From a bacterium (lineage in GTDB: Bacteria > Zhuqueibacterota > Zhuqueibacteria > Thermofontimicrobiales > Thermofontimicrobiaceae), in the NCBI GenBank assembly GCA_011046315.1, contig DSAU01000054.1, positions 1 to 25,210 on the forward strand: a stretch of DNA of 25,210 bases, read 5' to 3'. Positions 1 to 7,868 of this stretch are shown in pieces. Position numbers and translations under genes: made by a program. The notes beneath the pieces were generated by a model that was not told the origin of the DNA, ran no database searches, and saw only the letters and a list, made by a program, of their open reading frames with translations. Position 1 is the first letter of the stretch. Every line of letters begins with the position of its first letter.

Positions 1-717
1 GGCGGCCATGCGCTCTATTTGGCGCCGGCAGATATTGGCGTCGGTACCAGGGAGGCGGTGAAAGATATTGGCCGAGTGTTATCGCGTTATAACGATGGCA
101 TCATGGCGCGTTTATTCGGACATCAGGATATTATTGAGATGGCGGAATATGCAACGGTTCCGGTGATCAATGGATTGACCGATCTGCTGCATCCGTGCCA
201 GGTGATGGCAGATGTTTTGACGATTTTGGAACATCGCAAAAGTTTGGAAAACATGAAACTGGCTTTCATTGGTGACGGCAATAATCTGGCTAATTCCTGG
301 TTGAATTTTGCTTCGCGTTATCCGATGAAGCTGGCGCTGGCTATTCCCGAAGGCTATGATCCTGATGCTGGTGTCATGAAGCGGGCAACCGACGCCGCCA
401 TTAGCGAAATCCAAATATTTCGCGATCCCCATCAGGCGGTCAAGGATGCGGATGTGATTTATACCGATGTCTGGGCAAGCATGGGACAGGAGTCCGAGGC
501 TGAACAGCGAAAAGCAGCCTTCAAAAAATTTCAAGTAAATGATCATTTGATGAAATCCGCCAGAAAAGACACTTATGTGATGCACTGCCTGCCGGCGCAC
601 CGGGGAGAGGAGATTACCGACAGCGTCATCGAAAGTGTGAATTCGATTGTGTTCGATGAAGCAGAAAATCGACTGCACGCACAAAAAGCAATTATGGCAA
701 AATTGATGGCTCGCTAA
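1..717 (+). CDS. argF: Ornithine carbamoyltransferase, 3' part (5' end outside window)
   Basis: Transfers the carbamoyl group of carbamoyl phosphate to ornithine to give citrulline, in cytosolic arginine biosynthesis. The reading frame is open from base 1, so the start and the N-terminal carbamoyl-phosphate (STRTR) segment lie upstream of the window. About 238 residues are visible. They include the HPCQ motif (bases 190-201), the GDGNN segment that opens the ornithine-binding domain, the TDVWASMGQE ornithine/SMG-loop region, the catalytic HCLP motif (583-594) and the family's ending with AENRLHAQKA. The HCLP and SMG-type motifs separate it from aspartate carbamoyltransferase. An N-acetyl- or N-succinylornithine carbamoyltransferase, as in some Bacteroidota, is less likely because the SMG loop is the standard form. 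The stop codon shares one base (TAATG) with the next start, implying co-transcription and coupled translation with the acyltransferase downstream. Confidence 0.95.
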   Translation, partial: GGHALYLAPADIGVGTREAVKDIGRVLSRYNDGIMARLFGHQDIIEMAEYATVPVINGLTDLLHPCQVMADVLTILEHRKSLENMKLAFIGDGNNLANSWLNFASRYPMKLALAIPEGYDPDAGVMKRATDAAISEIQIFRDPHQAVKDADVIYTDVWASMGQESEAEQRKAAFKKFQVNDHLMKSARKDTYVMHCLPAHRGEEITDSVIESVNSIVFDEAENRLHAQKAIMAKLMAR

Positions 718-1691
718 TGGAAAGAATTGAAGTTGAAAACTACCAGGACGAATTTCACGATCGTTGGGATGATTTTGTCTGGCAGGCGAATAACGGCACT
801 ATTTTCCACACCCGCAAGTTTTTAAATTATCACCCAGCCGATAGATTTGAAGATCATTCGCTGGTTCTGAAAAAGAATGACAAGCTGATAGCGCTTTTCC
901 CGGCGACGGTTCGATATGAGGCGCAGCGACGGATTCTGACCTCTCATCGCGGCGCTTCTTACGGCGGCTTGGTTACCAAATATAATCTCAGTATCCGGGA
1001 TGCCTTTCGGATCGTTGAAGCGGTTTGTGAATTTGCAGTTGAAAATAATTTTGGCGGAATCGAACTGACGCCGCCGCCAATTATTTATTATCTCCGACCG
1101 AGCCACTACATCGACTTCGCACTGGTGAAGAATGGTTTTGGCTATCGCAAACGCGAAATTTCCAGCGTGATCCCGCTGACTTTTCCAGTATCGGACGTAT
1201 TGATGACTTTTTCTTCGGAATCGCGACGGGCAGTGCGCCGGGCAATTAAGCTCGGTGTCAGGGTTCGCCAAAGCGAGGATTATGATAATTTTTATCAAAT
1301 TCTCAAACAAAATCTAAAAATGCGCCATAACGTCCAACCAACCCACACGGTTGATGAGCTCAGACGAATTAAAACTATTTTTCCGGATCGCATCAAACTT
1401 TTCGCTGCCTATTTGGATCAAGAAATGATTGCAGGTGTGGTTGTTTTTGAATGCAACCCACGGGTGGCGCTGGCTTTTTATATCAGCCATAACGAACAGC
1501 ACCAGCAATATCGCGGCGTCAATTATCTTTTTTTTGAAATAATTCGCTGGGCAATACAAAACCAATTCGGACATCTGGATTTTGGTATTTTTACAGTGGA
1601 CATGGAGCCTAATTGGGGTTTGGGCAGATTTAAAGAAAGCTTTGGCGCGCAGGGTATCTTTCGTGATACCTGGTTAAAATATTTTGATTGA
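717..1691 (+). CDS. FemAB/GNAT-like acyltransferase
   Basis: A 324-residue protein of the FemAB-like GNAT class (the 'acetyltransferase 6' type that includes peptidyl-transferases and lipid or sugar N-acyltransferases). The first GNAT-like half covers about residues 1-150 and has the SHRGASYGGLV segment at 76-86. The second half runs from about 150 to the end. It has an Arg-rich helix (RRAVRRAIKLGVRVR, 170-184), the cofactor-side helix with GVNYLFFEIIRWA at 267-279, and a C-terminal NWGLGRFKESFGA at 299-311, all typical of the family. There is no signal peptide or membrane helix, so it is cytosolic. The ATG overlaps the argF stop and there is no separate Shine-Dalgarno, so translation is probably coupled. 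A glycosyltransferase follows, so a role in modifying a surface sugar or peptide is possible, but substrate and product cannot be read from the sequence. The family assignment is firm and the function is not. Confidence 0.8.
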   Translation: MERIEVENYQDEFHDRWDDFVWQANNGTIFHTRKFLNYHPADRFEDHSLVLKKNDKLIALFPATVRYEAQRRILTSHRGASYGGLVTKYNLSIRDAFRIVEAVCEFAVENNFGGIELTPPPIIYYLRPSHYIDFALVKNGFGYRKREISSVIPLTFPVSDVLMTFSSESRRAVRRAIKLGVRVRQSEDYDNFYQILKQNLKMRHNVQPTHTVDELRRIKTIFPDRIKLFAAYLDQEMIAGVVVFECNPRVALAFYISHNEQHQQYRGVNYLFFEIIRWAIQNQFGHLDFGIFTVDMEPNWGLGRFKESFGAQGIFRDTWLKYFD

Positions 1692-1744
1692 ACCGTAATT
1701 TTCAATGTTTATCGATTGTTCCGAAAATACAATTTTTATTGATC

Positions 1745-2812
1745 ATGAAGATTTTGCACATCGCTCCCGTCAATGTCGCCGGCGTCCCCATCGCATTCGT
1801 TAACGCCGAACGCGAGTTGAATCATGAAAGTCGACTGGTGACGTTTGTCCGTAATCCGCGAGGATACGAGGAAGATATTTGTCTGAACCTGCCGTTTGTT
1901 GATTTTATTGGATTTTGGTTGATAAAAAAATTGATCGGCGGAAAATCCAGAATATCAGTCACCAATCAAACTCAAAAAACAACTCAGCTCCCTCCTCAAT
2001 GGCGTCCAAATCGAATGGAAAAAAGTCTGATTTATCTTCGTGAAATTATCTGGAAACGGCGGGTGGACCGGTTGTTTCGTGGGCTAAAAATTCATGAATT
2101 TGATGTTGTGCAATTGGACGGAGGCGTTGGTTTTTATCGAAACGGCAGGGACATTGTTCAGCTCAAGCAGGCGGGAAAAAAGATAATCTGCTGCTATACG
2201 GGCAGCGATCTTCGCGTCCGCGGCGTGATTCCACAGATTGATCTGATCAGTGATTTAAATGTGACTGTGGAGTTCGATCATTTGCAATTACATCCTCAGA
2301 TACACCATGTTTTGTTCCCGTTTGATGCATCCCGCTTCCAACGCGCCAATCCAGCGGATGATGGAACAATTTACATCGGTCATGCTCCCACCAACCGCGC
2401 AGCCAAAGGCAGTCACATTATTATTCCGCTGGTCCGAAAATTAGCTGAAACTTATCCAGTGCAATTGGTTTTAATCGAAAATTTATCCTATCAACAGGCG
2501 CTCGTTCGCAAATCTCAATGTCATATTTTCATCGATCAGATCGGAGAGCTTGGTTATGGAATCAATGGGTTGGAAGCGCTGGCGATGGGAATTCCGACGT
2601 TATCTTGTTTAGCTCCTGGTTTTGATGAAATTTATCCTGACAATCCGTTTATGGTCGTTGATGAAAATAGTTTGATATCGCGGCTGGTTTATCTGATCGA
2701 AAATCCGGATCTGCGCTCCATCAAAGGAATATTGGGGCGAGACTGGGTTAAACAATATCATGATCCGGTGCAGGTGGTTAAAAAAATCCACCAACTTGCC
2801 GCAATTGAATAA
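1745..2812 (+). CDS. GT-B fold glycosyltransferase (GT4-like)
   Basis: Probable cytosolic glycosyltransferase of 355 residues adding a sugar to a surface polysaccharide or glycan. The N-terminus (MKILHIAPVNVAGVP) is the usual first beta strand and loop of a GT-B enzyme. The segment IGHAPTNRAAKGS at residues 211-223 carries the nucleotide-sugar-binding Lys region, and GYGINGLEALAMGIPTL at 271-287 is the C-terminal donor-binding helix with the conserved Glu (E277) of GT4-type enzymes. I chose the ATG at 1745. A TTG at 1688 would add 19 residues before this conserved strand and overlap the acyltransferase stop. Neither start has a strong Shine-Dalgarno sequence. The gene sits 53 bases after the acyltransferase on the same strand and ends 15 bp from a convergent GT2 gene. 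Donor and acceptor are unknown. Confidence 0.82.
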   Translation: MKILHIAPVNVAGVPIAFVNAERELNHESRLVTFVRNPRGYEEDICLNLPFVDFIGFWLIKKLIGGKSRISVTNQTQKTTQLPPQWRPNRMEKSLIYLREIIWKRRVDRLFRGLKIHEFDVVQLDGGVGFYRNGRDIVQLKQAGKKIICCYTGSDLRVRGVIPQIDLISDLNVTVEFDHLQLHPQIHHVLFPFDASRFQRANPADDGTIYIGHAPTNRAAKGSHIIIPLVRKLAETYPVQLVLIENLSYQQALVRKSQCHIFIDQIGELGYGINGLEALAMGIPTLSCLAPGFDEIYPDNPFMVVDENSLISRLVYLIENPDLRSIKGILGRDWVKQYHDPVQVVKKIHQLAAIE

Positions 2813-2827
2813 TTTCGATACAGTAAT

Positions 2828-3544
2828 TTAAATTATTCCCAACAAGCTCTTAATTTTCAACTTCCACACCAGCCATACCGCTTCCCAAATAATCCGCTTC
2901 GACATTTTGGAACTGCCGGCTTCACGGTCGGTGAAGATGATGGGAATTTCACAAATGCGAAAGCCTTTTTTCCAGGCTTTGAAATTCATCTCGATCTGAA
3001 AGGAATATCCGCCCGAGCTGATGTTCTCAAAGTCGATTGCTTCCAGTACCTGGCGGCGAAAGCATTTGAAACCGCCGGTACTGTCTTTAATCGGCATGCC
3101 GGTGATTATCTTGGTGTATTTGTTAGCGCCGACGCTTAAAATCAGCCGGGTCAGCGGCCAATTGATCACATTAACGCCGGTGGCATATCGCGAACCGATG
3201 ACCAGGTCACACTGTTCGATCTTTTTTAGAAAATTGGGAATTTCATCAGGATTGTGGGAAAGGTCGGCGTCCATTTCAAAAATATAGTCGTAGCCGTTAT
3301 TCAGTGCAAATTTAAATCCTGCTACGTACGCAGTTCCCAACCCGGCTTTGCCAGGTCGTCTTATCAAATAAATATTAGACTCTTTTTGTGATAACTTTTC
3401 GACAATATCGGCTGTCCCATCGGGTGAGTTGTCATCAACGACCAGAATGTGCAAGTCCTTGATTCCAAGAAATAATAACCGTTCGATGAGCTGTTTAATA
3501 TTTTGGGATTCATTGTAGGTGGGAATAATGATGATCGATTTCAT
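2828..3544 (-). CDS. Polyprenol-phosphate mannosyltransferase-like GT2
   Basis: GT2 (GT-A) enzyme of the DPM1 type, which transfers mannose or a related hexose from a nucleotide sugar to a polyprenyl phosphate carrier at the cytosolic face of the inner membrane. Motifs run in the family order: PTYNE (8-12), VVDDNSPDGT (35-44), the metal-binding MDADLSHNP (91-99), GSRY (117-120) and DSTGGFK (154-160). At 238 residues it is the catalytic domain only, without the C-terminal GtrA-like or transmembrane extension of longer relatives, so it is probably peripheral. It is the last gene of a minus-strand set after the PfkB kinase and the RmlD-like reductase, 33 bases from the latter. Glucose or GlcNAc as the donor cannot be excluded. 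Confidence 0.88.
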   Translation of the reverse strand: MKSIIIIPTYNESQNIKQLIERLLFLGIKDLHILVVDDNSPDGTADIVEKLSQKESNIYLIRRPGKAGLGTAYVAGFKFALNNGYDYIFEMDADLSHNPDEIPNFLKKIEQCDLVIGSRYATGVNVINWPLTRLILSVGANKYTKIITGMPIKDSTGGFKCFRRQVLEAIDFENISSGGYSFQIEMNFKAWKKGFRICEIPIIFTDREAGSSKMSKRIIWEAVWLVWKLKIKSLLGII

Positions 3545-3577
3545 GGCAAAATTTCTTTCCTATTATTTAATCTGATA

Positions 3578-4477
3578 TTACCATAACTTCTTAAGTTGTT
3601 TTTTAATTTTTTTCAACCCCTGCTCTGCATCGGAAAGTTCACAATCCAATTCTCGAATCGCTTTGTCGATAATAAAACCAGATTTTAGCGGACGTGGCGC
3701 TATTTGTTTCAACTGCTGTGTCTGGATCGGTTTGATTAAATTGGAATCCAGGTCAAATACCTCAGCAATTTTCAGTGCGAAATGGTAGCGGTCAACTATT
3801 TCACTTCCTGAAACATGAAAAATATCCATTTTTTCCACCTGAATGATCTTCAGTATTGCAGCGGCAAGCTCATCTGCCAGTGTCGGATTGCCGATTTGAT
3901 CAGTCACGATATTAACTTGCCGTTTTTGCTGGAGCGCAGCAATCAGCCAGGTTACAAAATTGGGACGTACCGCGATGCCGCTTCCGTACAATACCATGGT
4001 GCGAACGATGGCATGTTCGACGTCTGATGCTTTGAGCACATTTTCGCTGGCAAGTTTTGATTTTCCGTAATAACCCAGCGGTGAACAGATGTCGTTTTCA
4101 GAGTAGGGGCCATTTTTCCCGTCAAAAACATAATCGGTTGAAAGGTGAATAATTTTTGAGCCTATTTTGCGCGCAGCATAGATCAGGTTTTCAAGCGCTT
4201 GCACATTTACTTTCCAGCATTGCTCTCTTTGTTCTTCACATGCGTCAACATCGGTCATGGCTGCAGTATTGACAATAAATTCAGGATAGAAATTCAACAC
4301 AGTATCCCGGGTCGCGTGGCGCTCGGTAATATCCAATCGCTGATATTCAAATTTGACCTTTTTAACAAAGGTTTTTTCATGAATATCCACACCAAGCACT
4401 GTATGATGTGCTGTCGCCTGCCGTAATAATTTTTGTCCCAACAATCCGTTTACACCGGTAATTATGATGTTTGCCAT
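3578..4477 (-). CDS. rmlD: RmlD-like SDR (dTDP-4-dehydrorhamnose reductase family)
   Basis: Extended short-chain dehydrogenase of 299 residues resembling RmlD, which makes dTDP-L-rhamnose by NADPH reduction of dTDP-4-dehydrorhamnose. It shows the Rossmann TGVNGLLG motif at 7-14, the STDYVFDG strand at 113-120 that is characteristic of RmlD, and the catalytic pair Y137-x3-K141. The region around DQIGNPT and the C-terminal RPLKSGF also fits RmlD. No rmlA, rmlB or rmlC is in the window, so the pathway would have to be completed elsewhere. Alternatively this is a related reductase, for example one acting on another nucleotide sugar. The start is preceded by a purine-rich GGGGTG. It follows the PfkB-kinase stop by 13 bases and is very likely in its operon. 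Confidence 0.8.
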   Translation of the reverse strand: MANIIITGVNGLLGQKLLRQATAHHTVLGVDIHEKTFVKKVKFEYQRLDITERHATRDTVLNFYPEFIVNTAAMTDVDACEEQREQCWKVNVQALENLIYAARKIGSKIIHLSTDYVFDGKNGPYSENDICSPLGYYGKSKLASENVLKASDVEHAIVRTMVLYGSGIAVRPNFVTWLIAALQQKRQVNIVTDQIGNPTLADELAAAILKIIQVEKMDIFHVSGSEIVDRYHFALKIAEVFDLDSNLIKPIQTQQLKQIAPRPLKSGFIIDKAIRELDCELSDAEQGLKKIKKQLKKLW

Positions 4478-4490
4478 GAAGTCACCCCAT

Positions 4491-5411
4491 TTATTTTGTC
4501 GGTTTTAAAATCGATTGCAATTTGTAGAATTGTTTGGTCCCTTTGATAGTACACTGCATCCCCGCCACAAAATTAGCGTTATGAGTGGCAGCTATCGGAT
4601 CCCGATTTTGTAAGTAATGTACCAAAAAACCGGATAAAAAAGCGTCGCCGCTTCCGGTAACTTCGACTACATTATCAATCGGATAGGGCTGAATTTGTAG
4701 ATGGTTTATTTTGTCGTTCTGCTGGAAAAATAATAACGATCCTTTTGAACCGAGCGTGATGTTAAAAATAGTGGTTTTGGGATTGATAATCTGTTTTCCA
4801 AAATTAATCAGCTCAGCTTCCGATGGGTCTGTTTTGCCCATCAGCGAAACAGCTTCGGCTTGGTTCATCTGAAGGATGTCAGCGCCGGCAATCCATTCAC
4901 GCCAGTCTTTTAGCCGTCGGTAAAATCTTTTTCCGTCAGGGTCCATCCCCAATGCCAGTGTGTGATAATCAATTGAGATCAGTCCGCGTTGTTGATGGCA
5001 AAACTGGTTGTATGTATCCAGGGCCATTTCAAAACCGCTGATAAAATTGACCAGCCAGGCATCCATCATTACTTCCACTTGTAAATGTTCGGGTTCCAGT
5101 AATGGAACCAGGTTTGAAATAAATTCGTCCCGCATCTCATTATCCTGGTAAATCAGCCGCACCCTGGGATTTGGTTGAGGGACTTTACGGATATAAGAAA
5201 AATCAATGTTTTTATAACCGGATAAATTGTCGATAACTTCATCAAATATATCTTCGCCTAAAAAGCAGACTGGATAGATTCTATCTTCGGTTGTTAATAA
5301 GCTTGCCAGCGTAGAAACGGTATAGTAGATGCCGCCAAAGCCGGTGTATTCCTCGCCATTAGCCAAAGTAACCTGATCGTTGATAAATGTCCCAATAACC
5401 CCTATTTTCAT
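4491..5411 (-). CDS. PfkB-family carbohydrate kinase
   Basis: A 306-residue ribokinase-superfamily enzyme that phosphorylates a sugar or nucleoside with ATP in the cytosol. The C-terminal PfkB signature, with anion hole and catalytic base, is at 252-260 (TGSGDAFLS; base D256). TLGSKGS at 219-225 is the nucleotide-binding strand and NQAEA at 183-187 the usual mid-protein motif. The N-terminal GFGGIYYTV (24-32) has the di-glycine but not the common downstream Asn of ribokinase, and resembles the less studied 'GGSxxY' branch of the family. The start has a clear GGAG 5-6 bases upstream. It opens the three-gene minus-strand set with the RmlD-like reductase and the GT2. A role in activating a sugar for glycan synthesis is plausible, but the substrate is unknown. 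Confidence 0.85.
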   Translation of the reverse strand: MKIGVIGTFINDQVTLANGEEYTGFGGIYYTVSTLASLLTTEDRIYPVCFLGEDIFDEVIDNLSGYKNIDFSYIRKVPQPNPRVRLIYQDNEMRDEFISNLVPLLEPEHLQVEVMMDAWLVNFISGFEMALDTYNQFCHQQRGLISIDYHTLALGMDPDGKRFYRRLKDWREWIAGADILQMNQAEAVSLMGKTDPSEAELINFGKQIINPKTTIFNITLGSKGSLLFFQQNDKINHLQIQPYPIDNVVEVTGSGDAFLSGFLVHYLQNRDPIAATHNANFVAGMQCTIKGTKQFYKLQSILKPTK

Positions 5412-5698
5412 AATTCTCCGTCAACTCATTTTTCTGTCGTTTTGCATCTAAATTAAAAATCGAAGCACTCTAATTGATGTTTCGGTTTTTCACATTGCTC
5501 GCAGGCATGGTTGGAAAATGATGCGTAAGCTTGCCCTGAAAGATTCACTAAATCGATCCTCTGGCTGTCCTGTTTAGTTCAGGTCATTCAGCCCTTTTGA
5601 GGATTAAATAATTTTTAACTTTATTTGATAGAAATTGTTTCCAAACCTTTCAGCTCAGCAGCGATAAATTTTCACCCCGTTTCACTTTGGCGATTTTA
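5412..5698. other. Intergenic spacer, no gene recognised
   Basis: This 287-bp spacer separates the end of the purine permease from the PfkB kinase. I see no tRNA, no strong intrinsic terminator and no convincing promoter core. It must contain the end of the purE-permease transcript and probably the start of the kinase transcript, but the sites are not obvious by eye. Confidence 0.5.
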
Positions 5699-7027
5699 TT
5701 ATTGGTGATAAGGATAAAAAATGTAAAAAATAAGCGAGATCGCGCCAAGGATCCAGGCGCCGATTTCGACTTCTTTGGCTCTTCCGCTAATGGTTTTGAT
5801 AATCGGATATGAAACAAAACCGGCGGTAATCCCGATCCCGAGATTATAAGTAAAGCTCATGAAGATGATGGTAAAGAACGCCGGTATCAATTCGGTCAAA
5901 TCGGAAAAGTCAATGTTTTTGATTGAATCAATCATTAGAATGCCCACAATAATCAGCGCCGGACCGTAAGCGCATTTGGGTATGGCGGTTACAATCGGGG
6001 TAAAAAATAGCGCTAATAAAAATAGTGTCGCCGTGACCAGCGTGGTAAAACCGGTTCGTCCCCCTTCTTCAATACCGGCGGCGGATTCAATATAAGTGCC
6101 GGTGGTGGTGGTTCCGCAACAAGCGCCGACGACCGTTGCGATGGCATCAGCCAGCATTGGTTTTTCGATCTCTGGTAGATTCCCATCCTGATCCAGAAAA
6201 CCGGCGCGGGCGCTGACTCCGATTAAAGTGCCGATGGTATCAACAAAATCCATTAAAAATATCGTCAGCAAAACCGGCAAAAATCCGATGGTAAACACTG
6301 TCGCAAAATCGAATTGAAAAGCTATCGGCGCCAATGAAGGCGGTATCGATACCACGCTTTGGGGCAAATTTACATCGGGCAACTGCAAGCCGATAGCTTT
6401 GAGCACATAAGCCAACACTGCTGTCAGCAGGATGCCGATCATGATGGCGCCTTTGATTTTGCGGATCATCAGAGCTGACATCAACATAAAACCGAACAAT
6501 GCCAGCAAAACCTGCGGAGAGGTGATTTTCCCGATTCCGACCGGCACTACACTTCCGGTGGGTTTAACTACCAGCCCGGTTTCGATCAGACCGATAAAGG
6601 TCAAAAATAGCCCGATACCAACTACAAACGCGAATTTGAGATTATGAGGAATGGCTCGGGCAAACCAGGCTCTGATACCAAACAGCGTAATCAGAACAAA
6701 CACCACGCCGCCGATTAAAACAGCAGTAATACCGGCTTGCCAGCTCGCACCCAGGCTTAGCACCACAGTGAATGCGATAAACGCATTTTCGCCCATGTAG
6801 GGCGCGATGGCAAACGGACGTTTAGCATAAAACGCCATAATCAGTGATCCAACCACAGCCGCAATAATGGTCGCGACGGTTGAGGGCCCTTTGGGAATCC
6901 CGGCTGCTTCCAGAATTCCAGGATTGACTACGATAATGTAGGACATGGTGAGGAAGGTAGTCAAGCCGGCGATGGTCTCCCGCCGGTAATTTGTGCCATA
7001 GTCATCAAATTTAAAAAATTTACGCAT
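5699..7027 (-). CDS. NCS2/AzgA-type guanine-hypoxanthine permease
   Basis: Inner-membrane purine/H+ symporter of the AzgA-like branch of the NCS2 family, 442 residues, with many hydrophobic helices throughout. Family landmarks are TIAGLTTFLTMSYIIVVNP near the N-terminus, an APYMGENAFIAFTVV helix 3 region, DFVDTIGTLIGVSARAG (the half-helix 8 substrate region) and GTYIESAAGIEEGGRTG (the half-helix 10 region). The Met-Gly-Glu-Asn-Ala segment has Glu where the better-known AzgA/PbuG proteins usually have Leu. Start: AGGAGA lies 7 bases upstream. It follows purE by 41 bases on the same strand, so import of purine bases and de novo synthesis are probably co-expressed. The substrate is probably hypoxanthine/guanine or adenine, and the sequence alone does not decide which. 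Confidence 0.9.
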   Translation of the reverse strand: MRKFFKFDDYGTNYRRETIAGLTTFLTMSYIIVVNPGILEAAGIPKGPSTVATIIAAVVGSLIMAFYAKRPFAIAPYMGENAFIAFTVVLSLGASWQAGITAVLIGGVVFVLITLFGIRAWFARAIPHNLKFAFVVGIGLFLTFIGLIETGLVVKPTGSVVPVGIGKITSPQVLLALFGFMLMSALMIRKIKGAIMIGILLTAVLAYVLKAIGLQLPDVNLPQSVVSIPPSLAPIAFQFDFATVFTIGFLPVLLTIFLMDFVDTIGTLIGVSARAGFLDQDGNLPEIEKPMLADAIATVVGACCGTTTTGTYIESAAGIEEGGRTGFTTLVTATLFLLALFFTPIVTAIPKCAYGPALIIVGILMIDSIKNIDFSDLTELIPAFFTIIFMSFTYNLGIGITAGFVSYPIIKTISGRAKEVEIGAWILGAISLIFYIFYPYHQ

Positions 7028-7068
7028 GTTCTGTTCTCCTTATAACGAGCCAAAAAACTGATTCGTGT

Positions 7069-7542
7069 TTAGTTGGACAATTTGCTGCCTGCGTTTTTAA
7101 ATTCGACAAGTTTCTGTTTGATTTGTTCATCTTGGAGTCCCAGGATTTCAGCGGCTAACACAGCTGCGTTAATGGCGCCGGCTTTGCCGATAGCGCAGGC
7201 AGCCACCGGCACTCCGGATGGCATTTGAACAATGGAGTATAACGCATCGACGCCGTTAAGCGCAGAAGCTGCCAATGGTACGCCGATTACTGGCAATGAT
7301 GTATGGGCAGCGATCACACCGGGGAGATGGGCTGCCATTCCCGCTGCTGCTATAATAACTTGAAATCCCTGCTGCTCGGCATTGCTGGCAAATTCAGCCG
7401 TCATTTGCGGTGTCCGGTGAGCGGACATGATAAATTGTTGATGGCGAATTCCGAAATATTCCAGATGGCGGGTACATTCTGTCATGATTGCCTGATCCGA
7501 CGAGCTGCCCATGACCACTGCTACCAATTTTTGATCTGTCAT
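7069..7542 (-). CDS. purE: N5-carboxyaminoimidazole ribonucleotide mutase
   Basis: Class I PurE converts N5-CAIR to CAIR in purine biosynthesis, working after PurK. It is cytosolic and normally octameric. The 157-residue length is typical. Motifs are VVMGSSSD near residue 10, SAHRTP at 40-45 (with the essential His42), AAAGMAAHLPGV at 65-76 and the MPSGVPVA loop. These identify the class I form rather than the AIR-carboxylase class II. GAGG stands about 7 bases before the ATG. purK is not in the window. The gene is first in a probable two-gene operon with the purine permease. Confidence 0.95.
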   Translation of the reverse strand: MTDQKLVAVVMGSSSDQAIMTECTRHLEYFGIRHQQFIMSAHRTPQMTAEFASNAEQQGFQVIIAAAGMAAHLPGVIAAHTSLPVIGVPLAASALNGVDALYSIVQMPSGVPVAACAIGKAGAINAAVLAAEILGLQDEQIKQKLVEFKNAGSKLSN

Positions 7543-7624
7543 TGGTTTACCTCACAAATTTTATCGATTTATCAGCGAAATAATTGGTTGAGTTCGATAA
7601 TGAATTGCTTTTACCGAAATTCAC

Positions 7625-7657
7625 GGTTGCAGAGCCGCCATCCTGGCGAGCGCAACC
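7625..7657. repeat. Hairpin-forming inverted repeat upstream of purE
   Basis: GGTTGC (7625-7630) pairs with GCAACC (7652-7657), and inside it CGCCA (7636-7640) pairs with TGGCG (7644-7648) around a 3-base loop. This gives two stacked stems separated by an asymmetric internal loop. It lies about 83 bases before the purE start codon and has no T-run on either side, so it is not a simple terminator. It could be part of a leader structure, a protein site or a dispersed palindromic repeat. Only one copy is seen in this window. Confidence 0.6.
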
Positions 7658-7704
7658 ATGGCAGACGTTCGTTGATATTAATGAAGTTAAACTAACTAAT
7701 TTTA

Positions 7705-7815
7705 GCCGGTCATTCGCATTGGTAATTTAGAAAAATAATTGAAAAATGCAAGCACAGAAAATAAAATCGTGAAAATTTTTTATATCTGAAATTGCAGCTT
7801 TATTTTCTGACCGGC
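7705..7815. repeat. 8-bp inverted pair in purE upstream region
   Basis: GCCGGTCA at 7705-7712 is the exact inverse complement of TGACCGGC at 7808-7815. The arms are GC-rich islands in an otherwise very AT-rich stretch, separated by 95 bases. They could close a structured RNA or mark a bipartite operator, or the match may be chance. Confidence 0.3.
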
Positions 7816-7868
7816 GAAAAAGAGGAAGCTATTTTTGATTGTTGGTAACTTTGCATCAAACTGGTAAA

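Larger units (their letters stand above)
7543..7868. other. purE leader / spacer region with inverted repeats
   Basis: This 326-bp AT-rich non-coding stretch lies between the MlaF-like ATPase stop and the purE start. It contains the hairpin at 7625-7657 and an 8-bp inverted pair (7705-7712 with 7808-7815) with about 95 bases between the arms. I looked for the conserved parts of a purine riboswitch and did not find them. No promoter core is good enough to call. Confidence 0.5.

Noticed and set aside
1688..1744. TTG start giving a 19-residue N-terminal extension of the GT-B glycosyltransferase
   Set aside because: The extension precedes the conserved first strand MKILHIAPV and has no good Shine-Dalgarno; the ATG at 1745 fits the family better.
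2808..2837. AATAATTT / AAATTATT inverted repeat between the convergent glycosyltransferase genes as a two-way terminator
   Set aside because: The 8-bp stem is only A-T pairs with a 14-base loop, too weak to call a terminator.
7778..7785. TATAAA on the minus strand as a -10 element for purE
   Set aside because: No acceptable -35 hexamer at 16-18 bases; AT-rich context makes chance matches likely.
7543..7868. Purine riboswitch upstream of purE
   Set aside because: None of the conserved loop or junction segments of the purine aptamer could be found on the minus strand, although the position would be apt.
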